A stretch of 64,000 nt of DNA, taken from an uncultured bacterium. Its GTDB lineage: Bacteria; Bacillota; Clostridia; Oscillospirales; Oscillospiraceae. The position numbers and the translations under genes are program-made. This document shows, one piece after another, positions 8,452-17,221 of the stretch. Below the pieces are notes generated by a model that had not been told where the DNA came from, made no database searches, and was given only the letters and a program-made list of their open reading frames with translations. How positions within the stretch are numbered: the stretch's first letter is position 1; each line of letters begins with the position of its first letter. The stretch spans positions 1-64,000 of the forward strand of contig CAMNQF010000011.1 of NCBI GenBank assembly GCA_946548895.1, in the 5' to 3' direction.

Positions 8452-9126
8452 TCAGCCTTCGACGGCCATATCTAGCTCAAGGCCCAGCTGCTCCAGGGCG
8501 TTATCCAACCAAGGATGATTGACACTGGTAAAATAGATACCGCCATCCTCATCTGCCACCTGCTCCCGCTGTGTATCGGTGAGGTCAAAGAGGGAAACCT
8601 TGCGCCCGTCGGGAAGGTCAACAAAGCTGTCACTGTAATTTTGCCCCACCTCAGCAGCGATCTTGCCATCCATAATGGCATATTCGATCCAGCCAAAGTT
8701 TTCAATCGTGCCTCCCACGACCACATAGCCCTTCCCGCCGGTAGCGGGGTCCGTGCGCTCATAGATATAGGGGGTGTTTTCATCCACCTTGTCGGTAATG
8801 TCCACCTTCTGACCGTCGGCCTGAAACCACAGCCGTCCGCCTTCCACTTTGATAGGGGCAACCTCGCCGCCGACAGTCATACCGCCTTGGCTCGTGCCGG
8901 GTATATGGTAGGTCTGATTCCCAGACACAAAATGATACACCTGGGCGGGCAGGCCCGCCGCGATGGACAGCACGCACCCCACCGCCAGCGCCGCCGCCAG
9001 CGCGATCTTGCCCGCTTTGGGCATACGGTGCTTCCGGGCGTCCTTGTTTTCCAGCATTTCCATGATTTCCTCCTTTTTCTGGTCACTCAGCGTGACCTGC
9101 TCCATCATGCGCCAATAGTTCCTCAT
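8452..9126 (-). CDS. Single-pass membrane protein paired with an ECF sigma factor, possible anti-sigma factor
   Basis: A 224-residue protein with a charged N-terminal part (about 1-37), one transmembrane helix (KIALAAALAVGCVLSIAAGL) and an extracytoplasmic domain of ~150 residues rich in short strands (VYHFVSGNQTYHIPG). Its start overlaps the sigma factor end by 44 bases, the usual layout of a sigma/anti-sigma pair, so the N-terminal region may bind the sigma factor. No zinc-type anti-sigma motif (HxxxCxxC) is present and I do not recognise the outer domain. The anti-sigma role is inferred from context only. Confidence 0.7.
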   Translation of the reverse strand: MRNYWRMMEQVTLSDQKKEEIMEMLENKDARKHRMPKAGKIALAAALAVGCVLSIAAGLPAQVYHFVSGNQTYHIPGTSQGGMTVGGEVAPIKVEGGRLWFQADGQKVDITDKVDENTPYIYERTDPATGGKGYVVVGGTIENFGWIEYAIMDGKIAAEVGQNYSDSFVDLPDGRKVSLFDLTDTQREQVADEDGGIYFTSVNHPWLDNALEQLGLELDMAVEG

Positions 9127-9580
9127 CGTCGCTCAGCTCCTTTCTCAGCATGGCCCGGGCCCGGGCCATCCGCGTTTGGACCGCCGTGCGGGAGATGCGC
9201 AGCACGTCCGCGATCTCCCCCTGATCGTAGCCCTCCCAGTAGTAGAGGTGGACCACCGCCCGGTATTTGGGGGGCAAGGCCATCACCGCGTCCCACACCG
9301 CCCGGTCCCGGCTGTCCCGGAAGGGGAGGGACTCGTCCAGTTCCCCCACGTTCCGCCGCCAGAAGGACCTGAGCTGGCTTTTGCACAGGTTGGCGGCGCA
9401 GGTGAGCAGCCAGCTTTTCTCCCGGCCGGGCAGGAGGACGGCCCTGCCCTCCGCCAGCTTGAGGAACACGGTCTGGCACACGTCCTCCCCGTCGGCGCGG
9501 CTGCCCAGGTAGCTGTAGGCCAGCCGGAACACGTCGTCGCCGTACCGGCGGAACAGGTCCGCCAGCGCCTGTTGATCCAT
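9083..9580 (-). CDS. RNA polymerase sigma factor, ECF type
   Basis: A 165-residue sigma-70 family protein with region 2 (DVFRLAYSYLGSRADGEDVCQTVFLKL) and region 4 (LPPKYRAVVHLYYWEGYDQGEIADVLRISRTAVQTRMARAR), and no region 1.1 or 3. It should direct RNA polymerase to a small regulon, probably including this operon. The ORF track extends it 72 codons upstream, but that extension is a translated copy of the dispersed repeat; the ATG at 9580 has GGAGGG six bases upstream and begins where region 2 begins. Confidence 0.9.
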   Translation of the reverse strand: MDQQALADLFRRYGDDVFRLAYSYLGSRADGEDVCQTVFLKLAEGRAVLLPGREKSWLLTCAANLCKSQLRSFWRRNVGELDESLPFRDSRDRAVWDAVMALPPKYRAVVHLYYWEGYDQGEIADVLRISRTAVQTRMARARAMLRKELSDDEELLAHDGAGHAE

Positions 9581-9596
9581 CCCTATCCCTCCGTTC

Positions 9597-9795
9597 AGTC
9601 GCTGCGCTTTCACGCGCCGCCGCCCGCGGCGGCTTCGCGCTTCTGTGTTGTCACGCTCCGCCTGCTCGCGACGCGGTTCTAAGTCCTCCGACTGCGCGAA
9701 TTGCCCCGCTCCGCCTTTGGCGGATTGGGCCATTCGCTCCGCTTCGGCCTTAGCCCGCTGCTCGCGGCGGCTTCGCGCTTCTTGTTTTGTGGCCA
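9597..9795 (-). repeat. Dispersed structured repeat, diverged copy in front of the sigma factor
   Basis: Read on the minus strand it contains the family hallmarks: an inner hairpin TCCGCC-aaa-GGCGGA flanked by GGCCC/GGGGC, then GCGAGCAGGCGGAGCGTGACAACA. The segment GAAGCGCGAAGCCGCCGCG occurs at both ends. It is open in the sigma factor frame and produces an Arg/Ala/Glu-rich false N-terminal extension. Confidence 0.65.
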
Positions 9796-9840
9796 CGCCT
9801 ATAAAACGACTGAGGGGCCCCGATTATCACAGGGCCCCTC

Positions 9841-9875
9841 AAAAAATTTGACCGGCCGGGGCGTCCCGGCCGGTC
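9841..9875 (-). terminator. Rho-independent terminator after the SGNH lipoprotein gene
   Basis: On the minus strand GACCGGCCGG pairs with CCGGCCGGTC and is followed by AAATTTTTT. A second hairpin (GAGGGGCCC/GGGCCCCTC) lies just beyond. Confidence 0.8.
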
Positions 9876-9879
9876 CTGG

Positions 9880-10767
9880 CTATGATTGCGCCGGCGCCTG
9901 CACCCGGCTGTAGAAATATCGCTCCCGGTCCGCCGTGTGGGTGCGCAGGTAGTCCGCCCAGGGCTTGTAGGCGTTGAAGGCGAAATGGCACCCGTCGTTG
10001 GCCAGCTCGGCGGGCAGCTGGCCGTCCGCCCCGGTGTAGACCTCCGCCACGTTCAGCAGCACGACCTTTTTCTCTTCCGCCACCCGGACAATGGCCTCGT
10101 TGAACCGGGCCAGGTTGGCGTTGTTGATGTAGTCCGCCAGCTTGTTCTGGCGGCACATGGCGTCGTTCAGCGGGGGCATGATTTGGAGGTACACCACCGC
10201 GTCCACCTGGGCGGCAAGCACCGCGTCCACCAGCTTGGCCAGGCTCGCCTCGTATTCCTCCGGCGGGAAGCCCAGCTCGTTGACGCCGATCATGATATAG
10301 ACAGATTCATAGCTCTTTTGGCCCAGCGCGCCCAGCAGGGAGTACTTTTCCCCCTCAATCTCGAAGGGCTGGTATTCCTCGTCCACCGCCTTGAACACGC
10401 TCATTCCACGGGCCCAGAAAAAATCCCCGTGCTTCAGGCCGCTGAACAGCTGAAGGCCCTCGGTCCGGGAGTCCCCCAGGAACGCGGCGGTGTCGAAAAA
10501 GCTGTCGTCATCCACCGGCGCGGCCTCTTCCAGGGGCGTGCCGAATTCATAGGGCGCCCAGGGAAGCGGGGTGGGGGTGGGTTCCGGCGTGGGGGTGGGC
10601 TCCGGCGCGGGCGTGGGAGAGGAGGACGGCGCGGATTCCGGCGGGACGGAGGGTTCCGCCGCCACCGGGGAGGAAGAGGGCGTGTCATGCCCCTGGGCGG
10701 TTTTGCAGCCCGCCAGCAGGGCCGCCAAAACCAATGTACAAAGAACGATAGAACACTTACGGCACAT
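9880..10767 (-). CDS. SGNH/GDSL-family lipoprotein
   Basis: A 295-residue secreted lipoprotein: signal peptide with lipobox LLAGC (Cys at about 21), then a Pro/Ser/Thr-rich linker (TPAPEPTPTPEPTPTP) and an SGNH hydrolase domain from about residue 115. The catalytic Ser is in AFLGDSRTEGL; IGVNELG resembles block III, and NDGCHFAFNAYKPW holds the C-terminal Asp/His pair. Likely an esterase acting on cell-envelope polysaccharide acyl groups, but no substrate can be named. AAGGAG precedes the ATG and a terminator follows. Confidence 0.82.
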   Translation of the reverse strand: MCRKCSIVLCTLVLAALLAGCKTAQGHDTPSSSPVAAEPSVPPESAPSSSPTPAPEPTPTPEPTPTPLPWAPYEFGTPLEEAAPVDDDSFFDTAAFLGDSRTEGLQLFSGLKHGDFFWARGMSVFKAVDEEYQPFEIEGEKYSLLGALGQKSYESVYIMIGVNELGFPPEEYEASLAKLVDAVLAAQVDAVVYLQIMPPLNDAMCRQNKLADYINNANLARFNEAIVRVAEEKKVVLLNVAEVYTGADGQLPAELANDGCHFAFNAYKPWADYLRTHTADRERYFYSRVQAPAQS

Positions 10768-10898
10768 GAGAGTAAGAGCTCCTTTTTTATATTAACGAGC
10801 CGGGGGATCCCCGACCGCTGGGACTATGGTAGCACGAACCCCGGCGGAGGTCAAGGAACGAAACGGTCACAGAACTGTATCAGAATGGTAACAGGGGG

Positions 10899-12119
10899 TC
10901 AGGGGCGCTTCCGCCGCTGGAGCAGGGACAGCACCGCCGACACCAGCAGCAGGCCCAGGGCCAGGCACCCGGCAATGCCCATGGTGCGGAAAAACCGCTC
11001 GAGGAACTGGTCGGTGCTGCCCCGGAGCCCGAAGTCCATGGCCTGATAAATGGTCAGCCCTGGCACCAGGGGGAACATTCCGATAATCAGGTAGGAGGTG
11101 GCGGGGCACCGGCGGACGCGGGCCATGCGCTCCGACCAGGCGGCCACCGCCGCCGCGGCCAGCAGGCTGGCGGCAAAGGGATTGTCCGCCAGGGCCATGG
11201 CCCCCAGGTACACCGCCCAGCCCAGGGCTCCCCCCAGGCCGCACAGCAGCGCGCCCACCCCCTGGGCGTTGTAGGGCACACAGAACCCCAGGCACGCCGC
11301 GAAGGCGAACAGGCAGTACAGCAGGGGGGCGTACTCCACCGGGCCGCCGGGGGCCGGGGGCTCCAGCCCCTGAAACAGGGCCATGGCGGTGCCGGCGCCC
11401 AGGGCGATGGCCCCCGCGGACAACACCGCCCGGGCGAAGGTGGCCAGCCCCGCCACCAGGTCGCCGGTGAGCAGGTCGCTCATGAAATTGGTGAACACCA
11501 GCCCGGGCACCAGCACCATGATGCTTCCCGCCACCGTGACCTCCAGGCTGATGGGGGCGCCCAGGGCTCCCAGGCCGCAGGCGGACGCCCCCAGCACAAA
11601 GGCGGACGCCACCGTGGCGAGGAAGGGGTTGGCCCCCGCCCGGTCCAGGGCGGTGAGGCAGGCGCCGCAGGCCAGCCCCGCCAGCCCCGCGGCGGCGCCC
11701 TCCGCCCAGCCGCCGGAAAAGAACAGCCCGAAGAAGAACGCCCCCACGAAGTAACCCAGCAGGCACAGCGCCGTGGGATACCGCCGCAGGCCGGCCGCCG
11801 TCTCCCGGCACAGGCGCAGGATGTCCCCCGGGTCCTCCGGCGGGGCCGCGCACAGCCGCCGGGACAGGTCGTTGAACCGCTCGATTCCCTCGATGTCCAC
11901 CGACGAGGGGGGCACCCGCCGCATCACCGTGTGGCTCCGGCCGGAGGGGTCCGGCGCGCTCACCCACACGCAGTTGGGGATGGCGAACACCTCCCCCGTC
12001 AGGCCGTAGGCCGCCAGCAGGCGGCGGACCGTGTCCTCCGCCCGGGGGATCTCCGCGCCGCAGCGCAGCAGCTGCCTGCCCATCTCGCAGCAGCCCTGTA
12101 ACAGCAGGTCGTGCTCCAT
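10899..12119 (-). CDS. Threonine/serine exporter, ThrE family, fused N- and C-domains
   Basis: A 406-residue transporter expected to export threonine/serine. The N-terminal half has the ThrE soluble segment and helices (AIPNCVWVSAPDPSGRSHT, then FFFGLFFSGGWAEGAAAG); the C-terminal half resembles the ThrB/DUF3815 small subunit (GMFPLVPGLTIYQAMDFGL). In many Firmicutes these are two adjacent genes; here they are one chain, as in Corynebacterium ThrE. The ORF track begins at a TTG six codons earlier, inside the GAGGAGG site; the ATG at 12119 is preferred. About ten transmembrane segments can be counted. Confidence 0.88.
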   Translation of the reverse strand: MEHDLLLQGCCEMGRQLLRCGAEIPRAEDTVRRLLAAYGLTGEVFAIPNCVWVSAPDPSGRSHTVMRRVPPSSVDIEGIERFNDLSRRLCAAPPEDPGDILRLCRETAAGLRRYPTALCLLGYFVGAFFFGLFFSGGWAEGAAAGLAGLACGACLTALDRAGANPFLATVASAFVLGASACGLGALGAPISLEVTVAGSIMVLVPGLVFTNFMSDLLTGDLVAGLATFARAVLSAGAIALGAGTAMALFQGLEPPAPGGPVEYAPLLYCLFAFAACLGFCVPYNAQGVGALLCGLGGALGWAVYLGAMALADNPFAASLLAAAAVAAWSERMARVRRCPATSYLIIGMFPLVPGLTIYQAMDFGLRGSTDQFLERFFRTMGIAGCLALGLLLVSAVLSLLQRRKRP

Positions 12120-12135
12120 AAAAACGGTCCTCCTC

Positions 12136-12167
12136 AAAAAAAGGGAGCCGGACGACCGGCCCCCTTT
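12136..12167 (-). terminator. Terminator between the 48-residue gene and thrE
   Basis: On the minus strand GGGGGCCGG-tcgt-CCGGCTCCC is followed by seven T. It closes the small gene, and its T run directly precedes the thrE ribosome binding site. Confidence 0.8.
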
Positions 12168-12174
12168 GCGCGGT

Positions 12175-12321
12175 TCACTGTTTCAGCCCGGAGATGTAGG
12201 CGTCGATCAGCGTTTCAAGCTCTTCATAGGTATACGTCCGGCCTGGGTCCGCCTTTAAGAGCTTGAGCAAATCATACGCCATGGCTTTTTGAACATCCTT
12301 GCGCTCGTTTTCAGGTGGCAT
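12175..12321 (-). CDS. 48-residue small protein of unknown function
   Basis: Too short for the ORF track. It begins MPPENERKDVQKAMAYDLLK and ends AYISGLKQ: an acidic, probably helical soluble protein without signal peptide or cysteines. It has all the parts of an expressed gene: a near-consensus promoter, AAAGGGGG before the ATG and a strong terminator straight after the stop. I do not recognise a family; the YTYEELETLIDAYI segment looks like a short helical motif that could bind a partner. Confidence 0.7.
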   Translation of the reverse strand: MPPENERKDVQKAMAYDLLKLLKADPGRTYTYEELETLIDAYISGLKQ

Positions 12322-12356
12322 ACTGACGGCCCCCTTTCATTCTGGTGTATGAAATC

Positions 12357-12385
12357 ATTATATCACGCCGGGGCGAAAAGCGCAA
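12357..12385 (-). promoter_or_regulatory. Sigma-A promoter of the 48-residue gene
   Basis: On the minus strand TTGCGC, 17 bases, then TATAAT with a preceding TGA. The distance to the small gene's ATG is about 30 bases. Confidence 0.7.
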
Positions 12386-12487
12386 GCCCCGGCGGGGGGA
12401 CAGGCGCGCCGCCGGGATCATGAGGGCGGGCTTTGGCGGAACCTGCCGGAAGCTCCAGTTTTTTTTCCAAAAAATTTCGGTTAAGCC

Positions 12488-12515
12488 TTGCAAATTTTTG
12501 CCGATAGAGTATAAT
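12488..12515 (+). promoter_or_regulatory. Sigma-A promoter and long leader of the large SLH protein gene
   Basis: TTGCAA, 16 bases, then TATAAT. The 5' leader of about 150 bases can form at least three small hairpins (GACG/CGTC, GGGC/GCCC, CCCC/GGGG) before AGGAGG. I could not match the leader to a known riboswitch class. Apart from this the 350-base gap holds only the divergent promoter of the small gene. Confidence 0.7.
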
Positions 12516-12675
12516 GAACGATGTATAACTGTGACGGCGGAGGCGTCAGCCAATCAATCCGATGGAGGGAGGGCCGAATGCCCGGTCACGCCCCTACGGG
12601 GGAACAAACGAAGCCAATTCTGGCATAACCCATGCATCGCGAGACCCAAATCACGAAAACAGGAGGAACAGAGAC

Positions 12676-15600
12676 ATGAAGAAACGACTTTTGTCGGCAT
12701 TTTTGGCCCTGGCCATGGTGCTGACATTGCTGCCCGCCACCGCCTTCGCGGTGGACTACACCAAGCCAGTTACAAAGGCGGCTCCCAACACTGTTACAAA
12801 CAGTAAGACCGGCCAACATTTCTATGATGACAGCAATCCCAATTCGATCAAGACTGTCACCGTGACCCGCTGCACCAGCACCAATTTGACCGAGGGGCGC
12901 GAGTACGGCAAGTGGTACTGGCTGGACAACCAGAACAGCTCCACCACCTACACGTACTACGAGGTGGATACCGGCATCGTGACTGGCACCAGCGGCAGCG
13001 GCCAGTGGTATCCCGACGTAGCTGCTTATACTAACAACACCACCGAAAAAGTGAAGGGCGCTTTCACTTTCCTGGGCGGCACGGCTCCTGACCTGAGTGC
13101 TTACAAGGACACCAGCCTGACGATTGATTTCGTGGGCAGCGGTGCTCTCACTGTTCCAAGCACTCTCACCAACCTGACCCTTACCGCCAAGTTTACGGAG
13201 ACCTCCACCGGTAGCGGTGTTGCGGCTAAGGGCAATGTAAACGCGATTACCACGGCTCGTGGCACCTATACTCCTACTGAGGGCAAAAATGGCCTGACTA
13301 TCACCGCGACCAACATTGACTTCGGCAACATCACCATGGTTGGCCGGGCCAATACCCTGCGTCTGACCGACTGCGAGGTGGACGCGATTAGCATGAACGG
13401 CGAGACGGACAGTAATGCCGCCGGAACGAATAAGTCCTACAATGCCCAGACTATCAACGCTACCAACAGCACCATTGCCAGCATCGCCATCTCTAACGGC
13501 AACGGCGGCGGCGTTACCCTGCAGGATTCCACCGTCACGACTACCATTGGCTTTACCAGTGACGGCGGCAACATCCAGGTGGGCGGCCTTTCCGATACGG
13601 GCGTGATCACCGTGACCCCGCGCACTGAGACCGGCGCCTATGCCAACGTTCGGATTACCGGCGGCCAAGTGGACGGTGTTACCCAGGGCGTTCAGGGCAC
13701 CAACGATAAGGCCATCAGCATTACCGTCACCGGCACCAACACCAATTTTGGCGACATTGACGCCGAGGTTAACGGCACCGTCAACATCACCGACGCCGAC
13801 GGTACCTCCGTCACGGTGGACAAGGGCACCCTGACCATCGGCGGCTCCGGCGTGAACATCACCGGCGACGTGACCGTGGGCGAGGACGACAAGACCACCC
13901 TGAATATGCGGGCCACCGGCAGCTCCTTCGGCGGCATCAAGGCCGTTGCCAATAAGGGCGCCAACGTGATCATCGGCGCCTGGGAAGGCAAGCGCCAGAT
14001 TCAGGGCGGCAATGACTACGGCGTGCTGGACCTGAAAGACTACAAAGGCAAGAAGGTCACCGGCGGTACGTTCTCTGGCGCCGCCACTATTATTGACACA
14101 TTTGTCGATGAGACCTGCCTGCCTTGGCTGGACACCGCCAATCTCCAGTTTGTTACAACCAGCGGCACGAATATTTATGACCTCTACACCAAGGACGAAC
14201 TGGCCCGGGCCATTTCCGACATCGGTACGACAGCCGCCCTTCAGCCTTGGGGCATCACCGTTCTGGGCCAGGGCGGGACAAGCGAGGAAGGAGGCAAGAC
14301 TGAACTTATTTTGAAGACCGGCCAGAACGAGGTGGCCAGAATCGGTTACAACAGCACCACCCCCCTGATCCTGCCTGAGAAGATCAACAACATGACCATT
14401 TCCACCTGGTTCACCGAGGCGAACCGCAACGTGTCCTTCCCCTCTGGCTCCACGGTGAACATACCCTATCAGGCAGGGCTGACGCTGAACGCCACCGGGA
14501 CCAGCACCGCGGTGAACAAAATCACCAAGGCCAGGGCTTCGGCGCCGGTTGCGTCCTCGGATGGCAAGCCCGTGGTGAACCAGAACGTCACCGTCACCCT
14601 GAATGGAAACACGATCCATGTGACCGGGGCGGTTACCCCCAACGCGGGCGGCGTCGCCACCGTGCGGGTGGACTTGGACACCGATGTGGTGGATAAGAAT
14701 GGCACTTACATTACCCTGGAAGGGGTCCGCCTTGATTACAATGTGAACACCAAGGTGATCTCTTTCAACGCTATCCTGCCTGAAAGTGCGCTTAATGCGG
14801 GCGCTCTGGTGCAGGACGGCCTGCTGGTGCTGAACCATGGCACCGGCGAGAAGTACTCTGTCACCGCCAACCTGAACGAGTCCGCTTCCAGTCTGAGCAT
14901 TGCCCCGGATACCGACGTCGAAAACAGCATTGTGGTCACCTTTGGCGGCAAGCTGTCCAGCATGACCACCGCGCAGAAGAATGACCTGACCGAGCTGCTG
15001 TCCGGCGCGGGCACTTCCTTCACCTATGGCGCCAACCAGGCCATGCAGCAGGCCATTAACGCCGCCCAGGCCACCATCACGAACAACACCAACGTGGAGA
15101 GCTGGGTTACCAACGCCAAAAACACCATCTGGCGGCAGGGCTTCAAGAGCCCCAACACCACGCTGAACGTGAACTACGGCTATGTGGCCAATATGGCCCC
15201 CCACACCGGCAACTTTAACTCCGCTACCACTGACGGCGGGGTGATTGCCACCGCCTTCCAGAAGGCCTACATTGTGCCTTACCTGGTGGTAAACGTCACG
15301 GATTATGATGCCGCGGGCGGCACTCTTTCCGCCACCCTCACCCCCTATTACCGTGTGGACGTGAGCGGCGTCGCCTATGATGACGAGAAGGCTTATACCG
15401 TGCAGCAGGGCCGTGCCCTCACCCTCAGCGGCGACATTACCAGCCCGAATGCCGCAAACCAGGTCAAGGTGAAGTTCAATCTGGGCGCCAGTTTTGCTAC
15501 TCAGTATATGCACCAGGACGGCAAGTACGTCTATAAAGGTGTTGCCGGCGAGTGGATGATTAGCCACATCGGGTCCAACGGCGGCCTGGGAAGCATCGTA

Positions 15601-17040
15601 ATCAACGGCAGCGACGGCCTGGTGAAATTAGGCCCCACTGTCACGGGCGGCCCCGATGTGATTGCTAACCGTGTGCCCGCCCTGACTTCCCTGAATTGCA
15701 AGTATGATACCCTTCAGGCAGCGATCGACGATACCGTGCGCGGCACGATTATCCAGACGACAGGCGATGTCACTGGTGTTTTGACGGAGACTATGGACAC
15801 CGTCACCATTGACGGCAAGTATACCGGCAGCGGCGCCGTCAATATGACCGGGATTGCGCGGAAGGTTTACGTGGCGGCCGAGGGCCAGCAGGACGTGACC
15901 AGCAACACCGGCAATGTAAGTGTGCAGACCCAGGGTGGCTACCGCTATCTGGTGGAGCTGAAACAGGACAACGTGGCCGCCGGCACTGTGGCCATCGCGG
16001 TCACCTCCACCGGCAACGGCACCCTGTCCGCCAACCGCAGCACCGCCAAGCCCGGCGAGATTGTCACCATTACCACTATTCCCACCACCGGTCAGGCTGT
16101 GTCCAGCATTTCCGCCAAGACCAACAGCGGCGCCAACGTGTCTGTCACCAGCACCGGCGTGGCCAACCAGTACAGGTTCACTGTGCCTCAGAACGCCACC
16201 AGCGTCACCGTGACCGCCAGCTTCGGCGTGGCTACCGCGGCCAATCTGACCATCACCAGCTCCAACTATGGCCTGGCGGCCACCAACTCCACCCAGGTTT
16301 ACGCCGGGCAGGAGGTCACCGTCACCACCACGCCGTACACGGGCTACCGCGCCACCGGCGTCACCGTCACCACCAACGCCGGTACGCTGACCGCCACCCG
16401 CACGGCCGACAACGTGTACAAGTTCACGGTGCCCGCCAACGCCACCTATGTCACCGTGACCCCCACCTTTGCCGCTGACACCGGCCTGCCCTTCGTGGAT
16501 GTGCCCGCCAACGACTTCTATCTGGACGCGGTGAAGTTTGTGTACGAGAAGAACCTGATGAACGGTATCACCGCCACGACCTTCGGCGGTTCCCGCACCA
16601 TCACCCGCGGCCAGATCGTGACGATTCTGCACCGTCTGTCCGGGAGTCCCGCTGTTTCTGGCACCAGCAGCTTCCAGGATGTGCCCGCCAATGAGTACTA
16701 CGCGACCGCCATTGCCTGGGCTGCCAACAACGGCATCGTAAATGGCCGCAGCTCCACCAGCTTTGCGCCCAACGACGCCATCACCCGTCAGGAGCTGGCC
16801 GCGATTCTGTACCGCTATACCAGCTTCCGTGGCCTGACCAACAACAAACTTGCCAACCTGAGCGGCTACACCGATCAGGGCCAGGTGGACGGCTACGCGG
16901 CCACTCCCATGCAGTGGTGCGTGGGCAACGGCATTATCAACGGCACCAGCAACACCACCCTGACTCCGCGGGGCACCGCCCAGCGTTATCAGGCGGCCAT
17001 TATGCTGATGCGCTACTGCCAGACGTTCCTGAATATGTAA
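12676..17040 (+). CDS. Large S-layer-homology (SLH) surface protein
   Basis: A 1454-residue exported protein. A signal peptide (MKKRLLSAFLALAMVLTLLP ending ATAFA) is followed by about 1100 residues of Thr/Asn/Gly-rich beta-structure (many TINATNST-like turns, suggesting a beta-solenoid), two tandem ~75-residue Ig-like repeats (about 1105-1270; both contain YRFTVPQNAT/YKFTVPANAT), and three SLH domains at the C-terminus (LPFVDVPANDFYLDAV, FQDVPANEYYATAIAWAANN, then a third). SLH domains bind pyruvylated secondary wall polymers, so it is probably an S-layer or surface-array protein. The ORF track starts 38 codons too early; AGGAGG lies nine bases before this ATG. Codon use is less GC-biased than in neighbours, as common for very highly expressed surface proteins. 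A strong terminator follows. Confidence 0.88.
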   Translation: MKKRLLSAFLALAMVLTLLPATAFAVDYTKPVTKAAPNTVTNSKTGQHFYDDSNPNSIKTVTVTRCTSTNLTEGREYGKWYWLDNQNSSTTYTYYEVDTGIVTGTSGSGQWYPDVAAYTNNTTEKVKGAFTFLGGTAPDLSAYKDTSLTIDFVGSGALTVPSTLTNLTLTAKFTETSTGSGVAAKGNVNAITTARGTYTPTEGKNGLTITATNIDFGNITMVGRANTLRLTDCEVDAISMNGETDSNAAGTNKSYNAQTINATNSTIASIAISNGNGGGVTLQDSTVTTTIGFTSDGGNIQVGGLSDTGVITVTPRTETGAYANVRITGGQVDGVTQGVQGTNDKAISITVTGTNTNFGDIDAEVNGTVNITDADGTSVTVDKGTLTIGGSGVNITGDVTVGEDDKTTLNMRATGSSFGGIKAVANKGANVIIGAWEGKRQIQGGNDYGVLDLKDYKGKKVTGGTFSGAATIIDTFVDETCLPWLDTANLQFVTTSGTNIYDLYTKDELARAISDIGTTAALQPWGITVLGQGGTSEEGGKTELILKTGQNEVARIGYNSTTPLILPEKINNMTISTWFTEANRNVSFPSGSTVNIPYQAGLTLNATGTSTAVNKITKARASAPVASSDGKPVVNQNVTVTLNGNTIHVTGAVTPNAGGVATVRVDLDTDVVDKNGTYITLEGVRLDYNVNTKVISFNAILPESALNAGALVQDGLLVLNHGTGEKYSVTANLNESASSLSIAPDTDVENSIVVTFGGKLSSMTTAQKNDLTELLSGAGTSFTYGANQAMQQAINAAQATITNNTNVESWVTNAKNTIWRQGFKSPNTTLNVNYGYVANMAPHTGNFNSATTDGGVIATAFQKAYIVPYLVVNVTDYDAAGGTLSATLTPYYRVDVSGVAYDDEKAYTVQQGRALTLSGDITSPNAANQVKVKFNLGASFATQYMHQDGKYVYKGVAGEWMISHIGSNGGLGSIVINGSDGLVKLGPTVTGGPDVIANRVPALTSLNCKYDTLQAAIDDTVRGTIIQTTGDVTGVLTETMDTVTIDGKYTGSGAVNMTGIARKVYVAAEGQQDVTSNTGNVSVQTQGGYRYLVELKQDNVAAGTVAIAVTSTGNGTLSANRSTAKPGEIVTITTIPTTGQAVSSISAKTNSGANVSVTSTGVANQYRFTVPQNATSVTVTASFGVATAANLTITSSNYGLAATNSTQVYAGQEVTVTTTPYTGYRATGVTVTTNAGTLTATRTADNVYKFTVPANATYVTVTPTFAADTGLPFVDVPANDFYLDAVKFVYEKNLMNGITATTFGGSRTITRGQIVTILHRLSGSPAVSGTSSFQDVPANEYYATAIAWAANNGIVNGRSSTSFAPNDAITRQELAAILYRYTSFRGLTNNKLANLSGYTDQGQVDGYAATPMQWCVGNGIINGTSNTTLTPRGTAQRYQAAIMLMRYCQTFLNM

Positions 17041-17071
17041 TGTTGGGAGTAACCTGACGGCATAAAGCTCT

Positions 17072-17109
17072 AAAAAACGACCGGCCGGATATCCGGCCGG
17101 TCGTTTTTT
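17072..17109. terminator. Bidirectional terminator after the SLH gene
   Basis: AAAAACGACCGGCCGG and CCGGCCGGTCGTTTTTT form a near-perfect hairpin with A and T runs on the two sides. Confidence 0.85.
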
Positions 17110-17159
17110 GCCCCGCGGTCACAAATTCTGAGAAGTTTCTTAAGATGTGGAAAACAGGC

Positions 17160-17188
17160 TTGCAAAGCCGCTCCGCCTGATATATGAT
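17160..17188 (+). promoter_or_regulatory. Sigma-A promoter of the AI-2E family gene
   Basis: TTGCAA, 17-base spacer, TATGAT. The ORF-track start at 17147 lies upstream of this promoter, supporting the ATG at 17222. Confidence 0.65.
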
Positions 17189-17221
17189 ATAGGCATTCAA
17201 AAACAGGAAGTGCTGCGGCAT

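Noticed and set aside
9581-9796. 72-residue N-terminal extension of the ECF sigma factor
   Set aside because: It is a translated dispersed repeat; the true ATG with GGAGGG lies at 9580, where sigma region 2 begins.
12520-12675. Possible riboswitch in the leader of the large SLH gene
   Set aside because: Only small hairpins; it lacks the GCAAACC/GCAAAGCC motifs of c-di-GMP-I and nothing else matched.
12586-15567. 993-codon ORF antisense to the large SLH gene
   Set aside because: Low-complexity Gly/His/Val-rich translation with no recognisable domain; the plus-strand gene has signal peptide, SLH domains, promoter and terminator.
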